Shown here in pieces: positions 25,921 to 35,400 of a stretch of 64,000 nt of DNA. This DNA comes from Methylomarinum sp. Ch1-1. Lineage in GTDB: Bacteria; Pseudomonadota; Gammaproteobacteria; Methylococcales; Methylomonadaceae. The position numbers and the translations under genes were made by a program. Each line of letters opens with the position of its first letter. Within the stretch, counting starts at the first letter, position 1. The notes beneath the pieces are model-generated. The model did not search any database, was not told the origin of the DNA, and worked only from the letters and a program-made list of their open reading frames with translations. The stretch lies in assembly GCF_030717995.2 (NCBI RefSeq), contig NZ_CP157743.1, forward strand, positions 1,922,001 through 1,986,000, written 5' to 3'.

Positions 25921-26087
25921 CCCGACCAAACTGAATCTGATGAAATTTAAGGATGAGATGTAGTGAATGAATATGACTAATATCACAAATTGGTTGACCG
26001 CGAAAAAAAAACAGCGTAGATATGTGAAAACCATAGAATAAGATCGCAGGATATCTAAGCATATCTTAACAACAGCAGAGGTGGACT

Positions 26088-26339
26088 ATGGATATAACAG
26101 GATTGGTGATTTTTTTAGCAATTGGCGCCGTAGCAGGCTGGTTGGCTGGGATTTTAATGAAAGGTGGTGGTTTTGGTCTGCTCGGCAATATCGTGGTCGG
26201 CATTATAGGCGCCGTGGTTGGGGGCTTTGTATTTGGGTTACTTGGTATCTCTGCGGGAGGGCTAATTGGCTCAATCGTTACAGCCACTGTGGGTGCTGCC
26301 TTATTGTTATTTATTGTCAAAATTATTAAAAAGGCATAA
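26088..26339 (+). CDS. GlsB/YeaQ/YmgE family stress membrane protein
   Basis: An 83-residue inner-membrane protein with three hydrophobic segments and the glycine-rich pattern GAVAGWLAGILMKGGGFGLLGN (first half about 12-33) that defines the transglycosylase-associated (PF04226) family. Relatives in enterobacteria respond to general stress; the biochemical role is unclear. An AGAGGTG ribosome site is six bases before the ATG. It is monocistronic. Confidence 0.9.
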   Translation: MDITGLVIFLAIGAVAGWLAGILMKGGGFGLLGNIVVGIIGAVVGGFVFGLLGISAGGLIGSIVTATVGAALLLFIVKIIKKA

Positions 26340-26871
26340 TGCAAACCTGCTGCCAGGTCTTGCAATACAGCAGTCATAATCAATTGCTTCGTTGAACTTT
26401 CGATAGATACGGCGCACTGTATCCACCTTATCTCGCGTTGCCCCGGCGTAGTTAATTCTGTCCCCCGGGGCAAGTGTGTGGGCTCCAATTGGGATTTGTT
26501 ATGAACATTTGCTGGATGGGTCGGCCAGCTTGCTGCTCATGACGCTGAATGAACTTTTTTGGAATGTCGAAATTGCTGGCTCAGATTCAGGCTCGTAGAG
26601 TAAAAAAGGTTAAGTTCCGTGGTGGGGGCGTTTTATCGTCAAATATAATTCCATCCAATTTACACCGGGAACTTAACCTTAATAATCCCTTTATGCTACT
26701 GATATGTATGCAATGCCTTTTCTTAAGGTAGCGGTTTAGACTCATCTCCTCTCTGTTTCCTACGCTACCCAGTCGTCCTTGATGGGCGCCTCCAATCATT
26801 TCGAGATCGTCGATGACGACGGATAATATCATCCGATCCGGCCACAGAATAGCCGGCCTACAGATAAACAA
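26340..26871. other. intergenic with a 13-bp perfect inverted repeat
   Basis: The region lacks a recognisable gene. AAGGTTAAGTTCC at 26606-26618 is perfectly inverted as GGAACTTAACCTT at 26668-26680, bounding a 75-bp unit that does not resemble families A, B or R. Confidence 0.5.
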
Positions 26872-27106
26872 CAGCAATTCCCACTTTGGCGTTCAAAAAG
26901 GGCATGGGGTGTGTTTGGCGAGGATGTCGGCAGCAAGGATGCGGCCGTCAAGCCCCCAGGGATGGGTTTACCCAGCACCTAAATTCCATGGCTACTGGAC
27001 TATATTTTACATTCCAGCATAATTTAGGTGCTGGGTGAACGGCGCTCCTCGACAGACACACCCCATGCCCTAAACCCTGCAAAAATACTCAAACTGAGAA
27101 TTGCTG
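26872..27106. mobile_element. family R element with nested B, perfect 9-bp target duplication
   Basis: Ends CAGCAATTCCCA and GAGAATTGCTG are flanked by GATAAACAA at 26863-26871 and 27107-27115. B occupies 26967-27039 in the opposite orientation frame, at the GGGTTTA|CGGCG site. Confidence 0.88.
26967..27039. mobile_element. family B palindrome nested in R, loop class 1
   Basis: Reads TTTACCCAGCACC to GGTGCTGGGTGAA. Removing 26971-27039 restores the empty R sequence GGGTTTACGGCG seen at 2175. Confidence 0.85.
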
Positions 27107-27267
27107 GATAAACAAGGCAATGATGCCTAGCCCGCAGCTATGAGTCATAATCGTAAGTTTGTAAATTTTTTTGACGCGATTCGAACCTGTTCGTTATAGT
27201 GATAAGTCGATTGTCGAGTCGATACCCCAAATTATTCTTCGACTCATTACTGAAGGAGAAATACTGT

Positions 27268-27348
27268 ATGCGCATAAAACCGGAAAAAGCTCACGAACCC
27301 CTAACGGATGCTAACTTAACAAGCGCTTCAACGTCGAGTTTGCTGTAA
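27268..27348 (+). CDS. 26-aa peptide upstream of the caspase-like protein
   Basis: A small frame (MRIKPEKAHEPLTDANLT and 8 more residues) begins eight bases after a clear GAAGGAG ribosome site and ends 14 bases before the next ATG, which has its own AAGGAG site. The spacing looks like a two-gene unit or a leader peptide. Nothing in it suggests a toxin or signal peptide. It is too short to confirm without comparison. Confidence 0.5.
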   Translation: MRIKPEKAHEPLTDANLTSASTSSLL

Positions 27349-27362
27349 TAAAGGAGATAACA

Positions 27363-27971
27363 ATGGATATTCTTGCCGGTGATTTCCAAGGAGGCTTGAG
27401 CCAGGGCAGTAGCTTGTTCAACGGCCTCATGGATGCTTTAGCCAGTCAAATACGGGGCACGAACTTTCGCCTGAGTGTCGATGAAACTGTACAAATAGAC
27501 GGCATCTCCAGTTTCGTTGAAGGCGTGCTCGATAAAAGCGGCGGCCAGCAAGTCGAACATCTTTACATCTTAGATCATGGTTATGAAATTGCCGGAGCCG
27601 GCTACAAAGCCACGCTAGACGGTAAAATCGGCGCAGGGCGAAACTGGAGCCGGGTCCAGGTGGAGTTCGGCTCGACCAAGCTAGGTCATTCCAACTTCAG
27701 AGTGTACCAACCGCAATTGCAAAAATTACAGAAAGTCCTCGGTCGAGGCAGTCATGTTGTCTTCCTGAATTGCTCGGTAGGAAAGGATGCTGCCCTACTA
27801 TCGCGTCTGGCGACGCTGTGGCAATGCTCGGTTTCTGGCCCTACCGCATTGCAGGCGGCGGGGGAACTGATCAACATGCTTAATCTTAAGGATGGCATGT
27901 GGACGACCGCGCATCCCGGTAAGAATATCCGGCAGACGCGAACCCATCCGGTCTGGGGCACGAGTTTTTAA
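27363..27971 (+). CDS. DUF4347/caspase-like (His/Cys dyad) protein
   Basis: A 202-residue protein without a signal peptide. The strand-histidine motif LYILDHG (about 67-73) and the strand-cysteine motif VVFLNCSVGKDAALLSRLA (about 137-155) have the order, spacing and flanking hydrophobic strands of the caspase-hemoglobinase fold, and most resemble the DUF4347 variety (SHG ... YGC/NC-V). A glycine-rich N-terminus (GGLSQGSSLFNGL) may be flexible. In known proteins DUF4347 usually sits at the N-terminus of very large surface proteins; here it is free-standing. AAGGAG lies seven bases before the ATG. Protease activity is inferred from the dyad only. Confidence 0.6.
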   Translation: MDILAGDFQGGLSQGSSLFNGLMDALASQIRGTNFRLSVDETVQIDGISSFVEGVLDKSGGQQVEHLYILDHGYEIAGAGYKATLDGKIGAGRNWSRVQVEFGSTKLGHSNFRVYQPQLQKLQKVLGRGSHVVFLNCSVGKDAALLSRLATLWQCSVSGPTALQAAGELINMLNLKDGMWTTAHPGKNIRQTRTHPVWGTSF

Positions 27972-28128
27972 TGAATGTCAGTTCATCGAGTCCAGATGCC
28001 TAGCGACGGCGAAGCGTGTCGCTCGCGATCGGATCCGACAACTTGTGTAGAGGTCAACTAAAAATGGGCGCTTGGTTAAGCGACCTTGAGTAAAGCCATG
28101 GCTTTATAGTCGTTTGGGGCGCTGGCCT

Positions 28129-28383
28129 TTAAACGAACTCATCGATCAGACTTTGCTGCATTTTCTGGTCGGTTTGCAGCAGTTTGACGGCCGCTTGACT
28201 TTCTTGTTCCGCCTCTTTCAGGCTAAGTACCGGTTTGAATAATTCATCGCTGGCGAAGTCGTCGGCGCCGCCGACTTCCTCTTTTTGCACCGGCAGCGTG
28301 GCAATCGTATGAGCGGCCTCGTTGGCTTTTTGTTGAGAATGGCTAATCAGGTTCAGGGCGCTAGTGGCTGGATTGATGTTCAT
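28129..28383 (-). CDS. small hypothetical protein (84 aa)
   Basis: An acidic, helical 84-residue protein. The start is set at ATG 28383 because GGAG lies six bases upstream; a longer frame to 28446 has no such site. The N-terminus MNINPATSALNLISHSQQKANEAA has a weak likeness to the amphipathic N-termini of flagellar axial proteins, not enough to assign. The last third (residues 60-84) is a polar helix rich in Gln and Lys. It lies downstream of the pyruvate dehydrogenase operon on the same strand, beyond that operon's terminator. Confidence 0.6.
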   Translation of the reverse strand: MNINPATSALNLISHSQQKANEAAHTIATLPVQKEEVGGADDFASDELFKPVLSLKEAEQESQAAVKLLQTDQKMQQSLIDEFV

Positions 28384-28482
28384 GATGATCTCCACTGGGT
28401 TTGTCTTTATTCTATGTCCGATTGGACCGTGCTGACAAGAAGGCATTCCGGGCCAATTGGCGGAACTGAGAGGAAGTTCAAT

Positions 28483-28510
28483 GAAAACGAGGGCTTTTGG
28501 CGAAGCCCCC
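28483..28510 (-). terminator. terminator of the aceE-aceF-lpdA operon
   Basis: On the minus strand GGGGCTT and AAGCCC form a stem around CGCCAA, followed by TCGTTTTCATT, 14 bases after the lpdA stop. Confidence 0.65.
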
Positions 28511-28523
28511 GCAGAAGATGAGC

Positions 28524-29942
28524 TTATTTTTTGACGTACAGGTCGGTAATCGTGCCGGTGACCATTTCCGCGGCGAACGCGAATGTCTCCGACAGCGTCG
28601 GATGGGCGTGTATCGTCAAGCCGATATCCTCGGCATCGGCGCCCATTTCCAGGGCCAGCACCGCTTCGGCGAGCAGTTCGCCGGCATTCGGGCCGACGAT
28701 GCCGGCGCCCAGCAGGCGACCGGTTTCTTTATCGCATAAGACCTTGGTGACGCCTTCGTTGCGGCCCAGGCTCAAGGATCGACCGCTAGCCGCCCATGGG
28801 AATGCGCCTTTTTCGTATTCGATGCCTTGTTTCTTGGCTTGATTTTCCGTCAGTCCCATCCAGGCCACTTCCGGGTCGGTATAGGCGACGGACGGTATCG
28901 TCAGAGCATCGAAGCCGGCCTTGTGGCCGCTGATGACTTCGGCGGCAATTTTGCCTTCGTGGCTAGCCTTGTGTGCCAACATCGGGTTGCCGACGATGTC
29001 GCCGATCGCGAAGATATGGTCGACATTGGTGCGCAGTTGTTTGTCGACCGGGATGAAACCGGCTTCATCGACCTCGATGCCGGCTTTGTCGGCATCGAGC
29101 AGGTTGCCGTTCGGTTTGCGGCCGACCGCAACCAGCACTTTGTCGAACACCTCGCTGTCCGGGGCCTTGTCGCCTTCGAAGCTGACTTTCAGGCCTTCGT
29201 CGGTGGCCTCGATGGATTGAACCCGGGTTTTCAGCCAGATATTGTCATATTGTTTCTTAATTCGCTTATGCAGCGGAGTGACCAGATCTTTATCGCAGCC
29301 GGGAATGATTTGGTCCATCAGTTCCACGACGCTGATTTTCGAGCCTAAGGCGTGATAAACGGTGGCCATTTCCAGGCCGATGATGCCGCCGCCGACGATC
29401 AGCAGTTTTTCCGGAATATCTTCCAGCGCCAAGGCGTCGGTGGAGTCCATCAGGCGCGGGTCGTCGTTGGGGAAGGTCGGAATTTGGGTCGGATGCGATC
29501 CGGCGGCGATGATGGCGTTGTCGAACTGGACGGTCTGCACGCCATTGTCGCCTTGAACTTCCAGGGTATTGGCCGAGGTGAATTTGCCGACTCCCTGTAA
29601 TTGGGTGATTTTGCGTTGTTTAATCAGTTGCGCCAGCCCCTTGTTAAGGGACTGGGTGACGCTTTCCTTCCAGCTGCGGATCTTGTCCAGATCCAGCTCT
29701 GGTTTGCCGAAGCTGACGCCATGGGCCTCGAATGCTTCCGCCTCATGAATGACTTGGGCGATATGCAATAGGGCCTTGGAAGGGATGCAGCCGACATTTA
29801 GACAGACGCCGCCCAGGACCGGATACTTTTCCACTAGCACCACTTTCTTGCCCAGATCGGCGGCGCGAAAGGCGGCTGTGTAGCCGCCCGGCCCTCCACC
29901 CAATACTAGAACTTCTGCGTTGATTGTTGATTCGGCAGGCAT
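28524..29942 (-). CDS. lpdA: dihydrolipoyl dehydrogenase (E3)
   Basis: Flavoprotein that reoxidises the dihydrolipoyl groups of the pyruvate dehydrogenase complex with NAD. The 472-residue protein has the FAD-binding GGGPGGYTAA (about 14-23), redox-active disulfide GGVCLNVGCIPSK (about 44-56), NAD-binding GGGIIGLEMA (about 185), the ATG-like GDIVGNPMLAH (about 319) and the active-site HAHPTLSE (about 450). No lipoyl domain is fused to its N-terminus, unlike some proteobacterial E3 proteins. A GGGAG ribosome site is present. It is the last gene of the operon; 18 bases separate it from aceF. Confidence 0.96.
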   Translation of the reverse strand: MPAESTINAEVLVLGGGPGGYTAAFRAADLGKKVVLVEKYPVLGGVCLNVGCIPSKALLHIAQVIHEAEAFEAHGVSFGKPELDLDKIRSWKESVTQSLNKGLAQLIKQRKITQLQGVGKFTSANTLEVQGDNGVQTVQFDNAIIAAGSHPTQIPTFPNDDPRLMDSTDALALEDIPEKLLIVGGGIIGLEMATVYHALGSKISVVELMDQIIPGCDKDLVTPLHKRIKKQYDNIWLKTRVQSIEATDEGLKVSFEGDKAPDSEVFDKVLVAVGRKPNGNLLDADKAGIEVDEAGFIPVDKQLRTNVDHIFAIGDIVGNPMLAHKASHEGKIAAEVISGHKAGFDALTIPSVAYTDPEVAWMGLTENQAKKQGIEYEKGAFPWAASGRSLSLGRNEGVTKVLCDKETGRLLGAGIVGPNAGELLAEAVLALEMGADAEDIGLTIHAHPTLSETFAFAAEMVTGTITDLYVKK

Positions 29943-29960
29943 ATTCTTTCTCCCTTTACC

Positions 29961-31262
29961 TTAAAGTAACAGACGGCGTATATCGCCCAGATAAGACTTG
30001 ATCGCTTCCATGAAGCGGGCGCCTTCGGCGCCGTCGATAATGCGATGATCATAGGTCAAATCGAGGGGCAACATCAATCTTGGCTCAAAGTCTTCGCCAT
30101 TCCAAACCGGTTGCATTTTTGCTCGGGTTACGCCCAATATCGCCACTTCCGGAGCGTTGACGATCGGGGTGAAGGCGGTGCCGCCTATGCCGCCGAGGCT
30201 GGAAATGGTCATGCAACCGCCTTGCATGTCGGCCGGCATCAGTTTGCCTTGTCTGGCCAGCTCGCTTTTTTCGGATAATTCCTTAGACAATTGAAAGATG
30301 CCTTTCTTGTCGACATCGCGCAGTACCGGCACTACCAGGCCGTTAGGGGTGTCGACGGCGATACCGATATTGACGTAATGCTTGAAGATCTGTTTCTGGC
30401 CATCGGCGGACAGTGAGCTGTTGAACGACGGATATTGCGCCATCGCCGAAGCCAGCGCCTTGATGATGAAAACCAGGCCGGTCAGTTTGATTTCACTGTT
30501 TTTGTCGGCATTGGTGGCTTTGCGGAACGCTTCCAATTCGCTGATGTCAGCCTCGTCATGGTAGGTCACCATCGGTAGGTTCAGCCAGACTCGGCTCATG
30601 TTCTGGCCGGTCAAGCGTTTGATTTTGTTCAGCGGTTTTTCTTCCACTTCGCCGAATTGGGAAAAATCCACCGCCGGGATCGCGGGAATGCCGGCTCCGC
30701 CTGGCGCGGCGCCTGAACTCATGGCCTGTTTGACGAAGTTTTTGATGTCGTCTTTCAGGATGCGGCCCTTACGGCCGCTGCCGCTGGGGATTTGATTAAT
30801 ATCGACGCCCAGTTCGCGGGCGAAGAGTCTGACGCTGGGCGTCGCGTGCGCTTTAGGGCCGGCGCTGACAGCTTCCTCCGCCGGCGCTGGAGCTGGAGCC
30901 GGAGCTGGAGCCGGAGCAGGTTTCGCGGGTTCGGTTTCGACTTTCTCGGGTGCGGCTTTTTCCGCCGGGACTTCGGCCTCAGCAGGCTCGACTTTAGCTT
31001 CCTCTTTCGGCTCTTCGGCAACTTCCGTCGCAGAAAGCGTCGCAATCAACGTACCCTCGTTGACCTTGTCTCCCACTTTAATGTGGACTTCTTCCACTTT
31101 ACCGGCGGCGCTGGAGGGAAGGTCCATCGTCGCCTTGTCGGTTTCCAGCACCGCGACGGTTTGCTCAACTTCAATTACATCACCGGGCTGGATCGTGACC
31201 TCGATGACGTCAATATCGGCGACGTTCCCCAGGTCTGGTACTTTTATCTCTATTGATGCCAT
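29961..31262 (-). CDS. aceF: dihydrolipoamide acetyltransferase (E2) of pyruvate dehydrogenase
   Basis: Core of the pyruvate dehydrogenase complex, transferring acetyl groups to CoA. The 433-residue protein has one lipoyl domain with the modified lysine in LETDKATMDL (about 38-47), an Ala-Pro-Glu-rich linker with a run of alternating Ala-Pro (about 105-125), the peripheral-subunit-binding domain HATPSVRLFARELG (about 138-151), and the catalytic domain with DHRIIDGAEGARF near the C-terminus. One lipoyl domain makes it shorter than E. coli AceF, which has three. The GC-rich direct repeats coding for the linker (GCTCCAGC-type units around 30885) may vary in number between strains. Confidence 0.95.
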   Translation of the reverse strand: MASIEIKVPDLGNVADIDVIEVTIQPGDVIEVEQTVAVLETDKATMDLPSSAAGKVEEVHIKVGDKVNEGTLIATLSATEVAEEPKEEAKVEPAEAEVPAEKAAPEKVETEPAKPAPAPAPAPAPAPAEEAVSAGPKAHATPSVRLFARELGVDINQIPSGSGRKGRILKDDIKNFVKQAMSSGAAPGGAGIPAIPAVDFSQFGEVEEKPLNKIKRLTGQNMSRVWLNLPMVTYHDEADISELEAFRKATNADKNSEIKLTGLVFIIKALASAMAQYPSFNSSLSADGQKQIFKHYVNIGIAVDTPNGLVVPVLRDVDKKGIFQLSKELSEKSELARQGKLMPADMQGGCMTISSLGGIGGTAFTPIVNAPEVAILGVTRAKMQPVWNGEDFEPRLMLPLDLTYDHRIIDGAEGARFMEAIKSYLGDIRRLLL

Positions 31263-31277
31263 TTAATATTCCTTCCG

Positions 31278-33959
31278 TTATCTTAACCAGGGTGAGGCGA
31301 CTTCAGGGTCGATGTTGTATTTTGCGATCGCCACATCCAGTTTAGCGGCTTCAAATTCACCTTTTTGCACCAGGCTATACAGTGCGGCAACGGTAATATG
31401 ATAACGATCGACCTCAAAGAAACTACGCAGATTCTCACGGGTATCGGAGCGACCGAAGCCGTCGGTGCCGAGCACCAGATACGATTCCTTGAGATAAGGG
31501 CGGATCTGTTCGGCAAAGGCGCGCATATAATCGGATGCTGCGATGACCGGGCCTTTGGCTTTCTCTAGGCAAGCGCTGACATGCGGAGTGCGTGGTTTCT
31601 CGCTAGGGTGTAGGCGGTTCCAGCGTTCACAGCTTTGACCGTCGCGGGCCAGTTCGGTGAAACTTGGACAGCTCCACAAATCGGCTTCGACCTTCCAGTC
31701 TTCGCGCAGCAGTTTGGCCGCTTCGATGACTTCGGTGAATATCGTGCCCGAACCCAGCAATTGCACTCGGGGCTTAGTGCGTGAATTAGCGCCTTTTGCA
31801 AACGCATACATGCCCTTGAGAATATCGTCGGCCGCGCCTTCCGGCATCGCCGGATGCTCGTAATTCTCATTCATCAGGGTGATGTAGTAGAAGATATCTT
31901 CCTGATTGACATACATGCGTTGCAGGCCATCATGAATGATCACGGCCAGTTCGTAGGAGAAGGTCGGATCATAGCTGTAACAGTTAGGCACGGTCGCGGC
32001 GATCAGATGACTGTGGCCGTCTTCGTGTTGCAAGCCTTCGCCGTTCAGCGTCGTGCGGCCCGCAGTGCCACCCAGCAGGAAGCCTCGCGTACGCTGGTCG
32101 GCCGCGGCCCAGATCAGGTCGCCGACGCGTTGGAAACCGAACATCGAGTAATAGATGAAGAACGGAATCATCGGCACGCCATGGGTGGAGTAGGCGGTGC
32201 CCGCGGCAATCCAGTCGCACAGGCCGCCGGCTTCGTTGATGCCTTCTTGCAGGACCTGACCGTTTTTGTCCTCTTTGTAGAACAATAATTGCTCGGCGTC
32301 CTGCGGGGTATACAGCTGGCCGACTTGCGACCAGATGCCCAGTTGCCTGAACATGCCTTCCATGCCGAAGGTGCGCGATTCATCGGGCACGATCGGCACG
32401 ATGCGTTTGCCGATTTGTTTGTCTTTCGTCAATTGGTTCAGAATACGGACAAACGCCATCGTCGTGGAAATTTCATGGCCTTCGCCGGTGCCGCTCAGCA
32501 TCGCATTAAAGGTGTCCAGCGCCGGAATCTCCAGCGGGTAGGACTTGGTGCGGCGCGCGGGCAGAAAACCGCCCAATTCAACGCGGCGCTCGCGCATATA
32601 TTTCAGTTCTTCCGAATCTTCCGGCAAACGGATATAGGGCAGGTCGTTCAATGCTTCATCGCTGACCGGTAACTGGTAGCGGTCGCGGATATGCTTGATC
32701 GACTCCATGCTCATTTTTTTCTGTTGATGGCTGGTATTCTGAGCCTGGCCGGACTCGCCCATGCCGTAACCTTTAATGGTTTTTGCCAGAATCACGGTCG
32801 GTTGGCCCTTATGGTTGACCGCGGCGTGATAGGCGGCGAATACCTTTAATGGGTCATGGCCGCCGCGGTTCAGTTCCCAAATGTCCCGGTCGGTGTAATC
32901 GGCGACCAAAGCCTGTAATTCCGGCGTGTTGAAGAATTTTTCCCGGACGTAGGCGCCGTCCTTGGATTTGAAAGTTTGATAATCGCCGTCCACGCATTCC
33001 ATCATGCGTTTAGCGATCAGCCCGTCTTTGTCGCGGGCCAGCAGCGCGTCCCAGCGACGTCCCCAGACCACCTTGATGACGTTCCAGTTGGCGCCGCGGA
33101 AACCGCCTTCCAATTCCTGAATGATCTTGCCGTTGCCGCGCACCGGGCCGTCCAGGCGTTGCAGGTTACAGTTAATGACGAAAACCAGGTTGTCGAGTTT
33201 TTCGCGACCGGCCATGCCTATTGCGCCTAATGTTTCCGGCTCATCGCATTCGCCGTCGCCGAGGAAGGCCCAGACCTTACGGCCTTCGGTTTTGGCCAAA
33301 CCGCGATTTTGCATATAGTGCATGAAGCGAGCCTGATAAATCGCCATGATCGGCCCCAGACCCATCGAAACCGTCGGGAACTGCCAGAAATCAGGCATCA
33401 GCCAAGGGTGAGGATAAGAGGATAGGCCGTTGCCGTTGACTTCCTGGCGGAAGTTATCCATCTGTTCTTCGCTTAAACGACCGAGTAAAAAGGCTTGTGC
33501 ATAGGTGCCGGGCGCCGAATGACCCTGGCTGAAAATCAAGTCTCCACCATGATGATCGGACGGGGCATGCCAGAAATGATGTTGTCCAACATCGTATAGG
33601 GTGACGGCGGAGGCAAAACTGGCGATGTGCCCGCCGACGTTAGTGTTTTTATTGGCTCTCAGCACCATCATCATTGCATTCCAGCGCACATAGGAACGGA
33701 TTGTGCGTTCGATATCGGTGTTGCCGGGATATTTGGGCTGTTGGGGGATGGGGATGGTATTGACGTAAGGGGTAGTGGCGCTGAAAGGGATATCGGTGCC
33801 GGCTTTGCGGGCTGCAGTCACCAGTGTTTCGATCAGAAAACTGGCGCGCTCACTGCCTTCATGTTCGATGACTGACTCCAGCGCTTCCACCCATTCATGG
33901 GTTTCTTCGGGGTCAATGTCAATTTTACCGATGATGTCGGAGTTTAAACTTTTATTCAT
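31278..33959 (-). CDS. aceE: pyruvate dehydrogenase E1 component, homodimeric type
   Basis: Thiamine-diphosphate enzyme that decarboxylates pyruvate and acetylates lipoyl-E2. The 893-residue protein matches AceE in length and has the ThDP motif GDGECDEPETLGAIG ending in NCNLQ (about 231-262), the FSQGHSAPGTYA segment and the conserved SHLIAATVPNC region. ATG 33959 is preferred to the GTG at 33962 for the start. It heads the aceE-aceF-lpdA operon, with 15 bases before aceF. In a methanotroph this complex links C3 products of the sugar-phosphate assimilation cycle to acetyl-CoA. Confidence 0.96.
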   Translation of the reverse strand: MNKSLNSDIIGKIDIDPEETHEWVEALESVIEHEGSERASFLIETLVTAARKAGTDIPFSATTPYVNTIPIPQQPKYPGNTDIERTIRSYVRWNAMMMVLRANKNTNVGGHIASFASAVTLYDVGQHHFWHAPSDHHGGDLIFSQGHSAPGTYAQAFLLGRLSEEQMDNFRQEVNGNGLSSYPHPWLMPDFWQFPTVSMGLGPIMAIYQARFMHYMQNRGLAKTEGRKVWAFLGDGECDEPETLGAIGMAGREKLDNLVFVINCNLQRLDGPVRGNGKIIQELEGGFRGANWNVIKVVWGRRWDALLARDKDGLIAKRMMECVDGDYQTFKSKDGAYVREKFFNTPELQALVADYTDRDIWELNRGGHDPLKVFAAYHAAVNHKGQPTVILAKTIKGYGMGESGQAQNTSHQQKKMSMESIKHIRDRYQLPVSDEALNDLPYIRLPEDSEELKYMRERRVELGGFLPARRTKSYPLEIPALDTFNAMLSGTGEGHEISTTMAFVRILNQLTKDKQIGKRIVPIVPDESRTFGMEGMFRQLGIWSQVGQLYTPQDAEQLLFYKEDKNGQVLQEGINEAGGLCDWIAAGTAYSTHGVPMIPFFIYYSMFGFQRVGDLIWAAADQRTRGFLLGGTAGRTTLNGEGLQHEDGHSHLIAATVPNCYSYDPTFSYELAVIIHDGLQRMYVNQEDIFYYITLMNENYEHPAMPEGAADDILKGMYAFAKGANSRTKPRVQLLGSGTIFTEVIEAAKLLREDWKVEADLWSCPSFTELARDGQSCERWNRLHPSEKPRTPHVSACLEKAKGPVIAASDYMRAFAEQIRPYLKESYLVLGTDGFGRSDTRENLRSFFEVDRYHITVAALYSLVQKGEFEAAKLDVAIAKYNIDPEVASPWLR

Positions 33960-34291
33960 CACAAATGCCTAGTGAAAATCAGTGGATATATTGATTTAAT
34001 CGCACAATTGTAACTGTTCAGCGGTTTTTTTGGAAATGCGCGACTGCAAGGCTTGCCGTTTATACGCCGGTTTTTCTTTCCAGTCCATGATTTTGACGAG
34101 CTAGTTAGCTGAATCACAACAGTTTATTGTGATTGCGCAGAATTGTGTCGGAACAATAATTAGTTTGTAGGATGGTATCGTTATCGGTTTAGTCGACGAA
34201 CTACAGTGATGTGAAAAGAACGTTACTTTCAATAATCTGAGTGCGGGTTAAGAAACCGCTCTGTATCGGATAGCCCTTCCAGAAGACGCCG

Positions 34292-34458
34292 TTCACCCAG
34301 CACCTAAATAAACGAAGATGATTTATCGCAGCCATTAGCCTATGGAATTTAGGTGCTGGGTAAACCCATCCCTGGGGCTTGACGGCAGCATCCTTGCTGC
34401 CGACATCCTCGCCAAACACACCCCATGCCCTTTTTGAATGCCAAAGTGGGAATTGCTG
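34292..34458. mobile_element. family R right half with B palindrome (34292-34364), loop class 2
   Basis: The B arms TTCACCCAGCACCTAAAT and ATTTAGGTGCTGGG lie at 34292-34360, then TAAACCC and the R right half continue to TGGGAATTGCTG (end 34458). The left R half is absent; the left flank is the GAAGACGCCG-type DNA also seen at 13471 and (inverted) 20201. Confidence 0.8.
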
Positions 34459-34666
34459 TTATTCAACCCGTCCCGAACGTTTTGGTTTTTAGCTTTGGCG
34501 TAAGATTAAAAGATTCAGAAGATGTTTCCTTCAATAAAATAGTACGATAAAGCAGTAACAGGGAGTTGGCTAATCGTTGTTGTTTACAAAGCTTCGGGTG
34601 AAACAACTATATCGAGGTCTTGATTTGCGCGTTATAATCAGGATAAAACACGAGTAATTAAGCACC

Positions 34667-35146
34667 ATGGCTAGAGTCGCATCGTTGTTGCAAATATTGT
34701 TGTGGGTTTTGATGGCGGAGCAGGCTCAGGCTTTGCCACAGAAAGACTATGTCTATCGGGACGGGGCGGAAAGCTACCATTATAGCGTGGCGCCGACCGG
34801 TGAGAATTATACCTTTAAATTCGAAGGTTTTCCGCAAGATAGCGTGGCCAAATTGGCGGCCGGCTATCAGCTGTTGCGAGAAATCTACCAGGACGATTCG
34901 ATCCATAGACGTTACAGTCAACATTATATTCGCGAACGGGCCCGCTGTTATGTTTTTGACAGCCGCTTTTACACCTATTCTTTGTGTTTTCTTCCCAACG
35001 ATTTCAATCGCAATGAAAGCGAACGTTTTTGGGGATTCGTGACCCGAATGCCCAATGCCATGTGGTTGGCGTCGCGAATTTTATTGCCTGTAGCATTGGG
35101 TTTCGCGTTATTTTTTTATTGGGCGAATAGCAAAAAGCTCAGATAG
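34667..35146 (+). CDS. hypothetical exported membrane protein
   Basis: A 159-residue protein with a signal peptide of about 22 residues (ends QAQA) and one C-terminal helix (ILLPVALGFALFFYWA) followed by a positively charged tail, so most of it should face the periplasm and be tail-anchored. Two cysteines (RCYVFD ... LCFLP, about residues 90 and 104) may form a disulfide. I do not recognise the family. It lies alone, between R and A repeat elements. Confidence 0.6.
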   Translation: MARVASLLQILLWVLMAEQAQALPQKDYVYRDGAESYHYSVAPTGENYTFKFEGFPQDSVAKLAAGYQLLREIYQDDSIHRRYSQHYIRERARCYVFDSRFYTYSLCFLPNDFNRNESERFWGFVTRMPNAMWLASRILLPVALGFALFFYWANSKKLR

Positions 35147-35178
35147 TCAGGGTGGCCGAACCTGACTGTTGTATGATC

Positions 35179-35400
35179 GTAACTATTCAGTATCTTTCAG
35201 GGGTTTAGGCAGCCGGTCATTGATTTCTCGGGTCGCGTTCACCCAGCACCTAAAAAAACGGCGATTATAAATCATAGCCAATAGTCTATGGTATTTAGGT
35301 GCTGGGTGAATAGATCCCTGGCAGCTAACAGCATCCTGTTGCAGACAGCCCGATAAATCAATAATCGACTCCCTCTGTTAAAAGTACGCTGAATAATGAC
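35179..35400. mobile_element. family A element with nested B, perfect 8-bp target duplication
   Basis: Ends GTAACTATTCAG and GAATAATGAC are flanked by GTATGATC at 35171-35178 and 35401-35408. B (loop class 2) occupies 35238-35310. The element ends 43 bases before the rpiA start, so it now forms part of that gene's upstream region. Confidence 0.87.

Noticed and set aside
26088-26488. A Pro/Thr-rich minus-strand ORF at 26066-26488
   Set aside because: Antisense to the GlsB-like gene; its Pro/Thr/Ile bias mirrors the glycine-rich forward frame.
34201-34419. Short ORFs encoding RGCRQQGCCRQ- or GSKDAAVKP-type peptides, also at 2062, 13538 and 26813
   Set aside because: The same peptides recur because they are translations of the R repeat; none has a consistent start or ribosome site.
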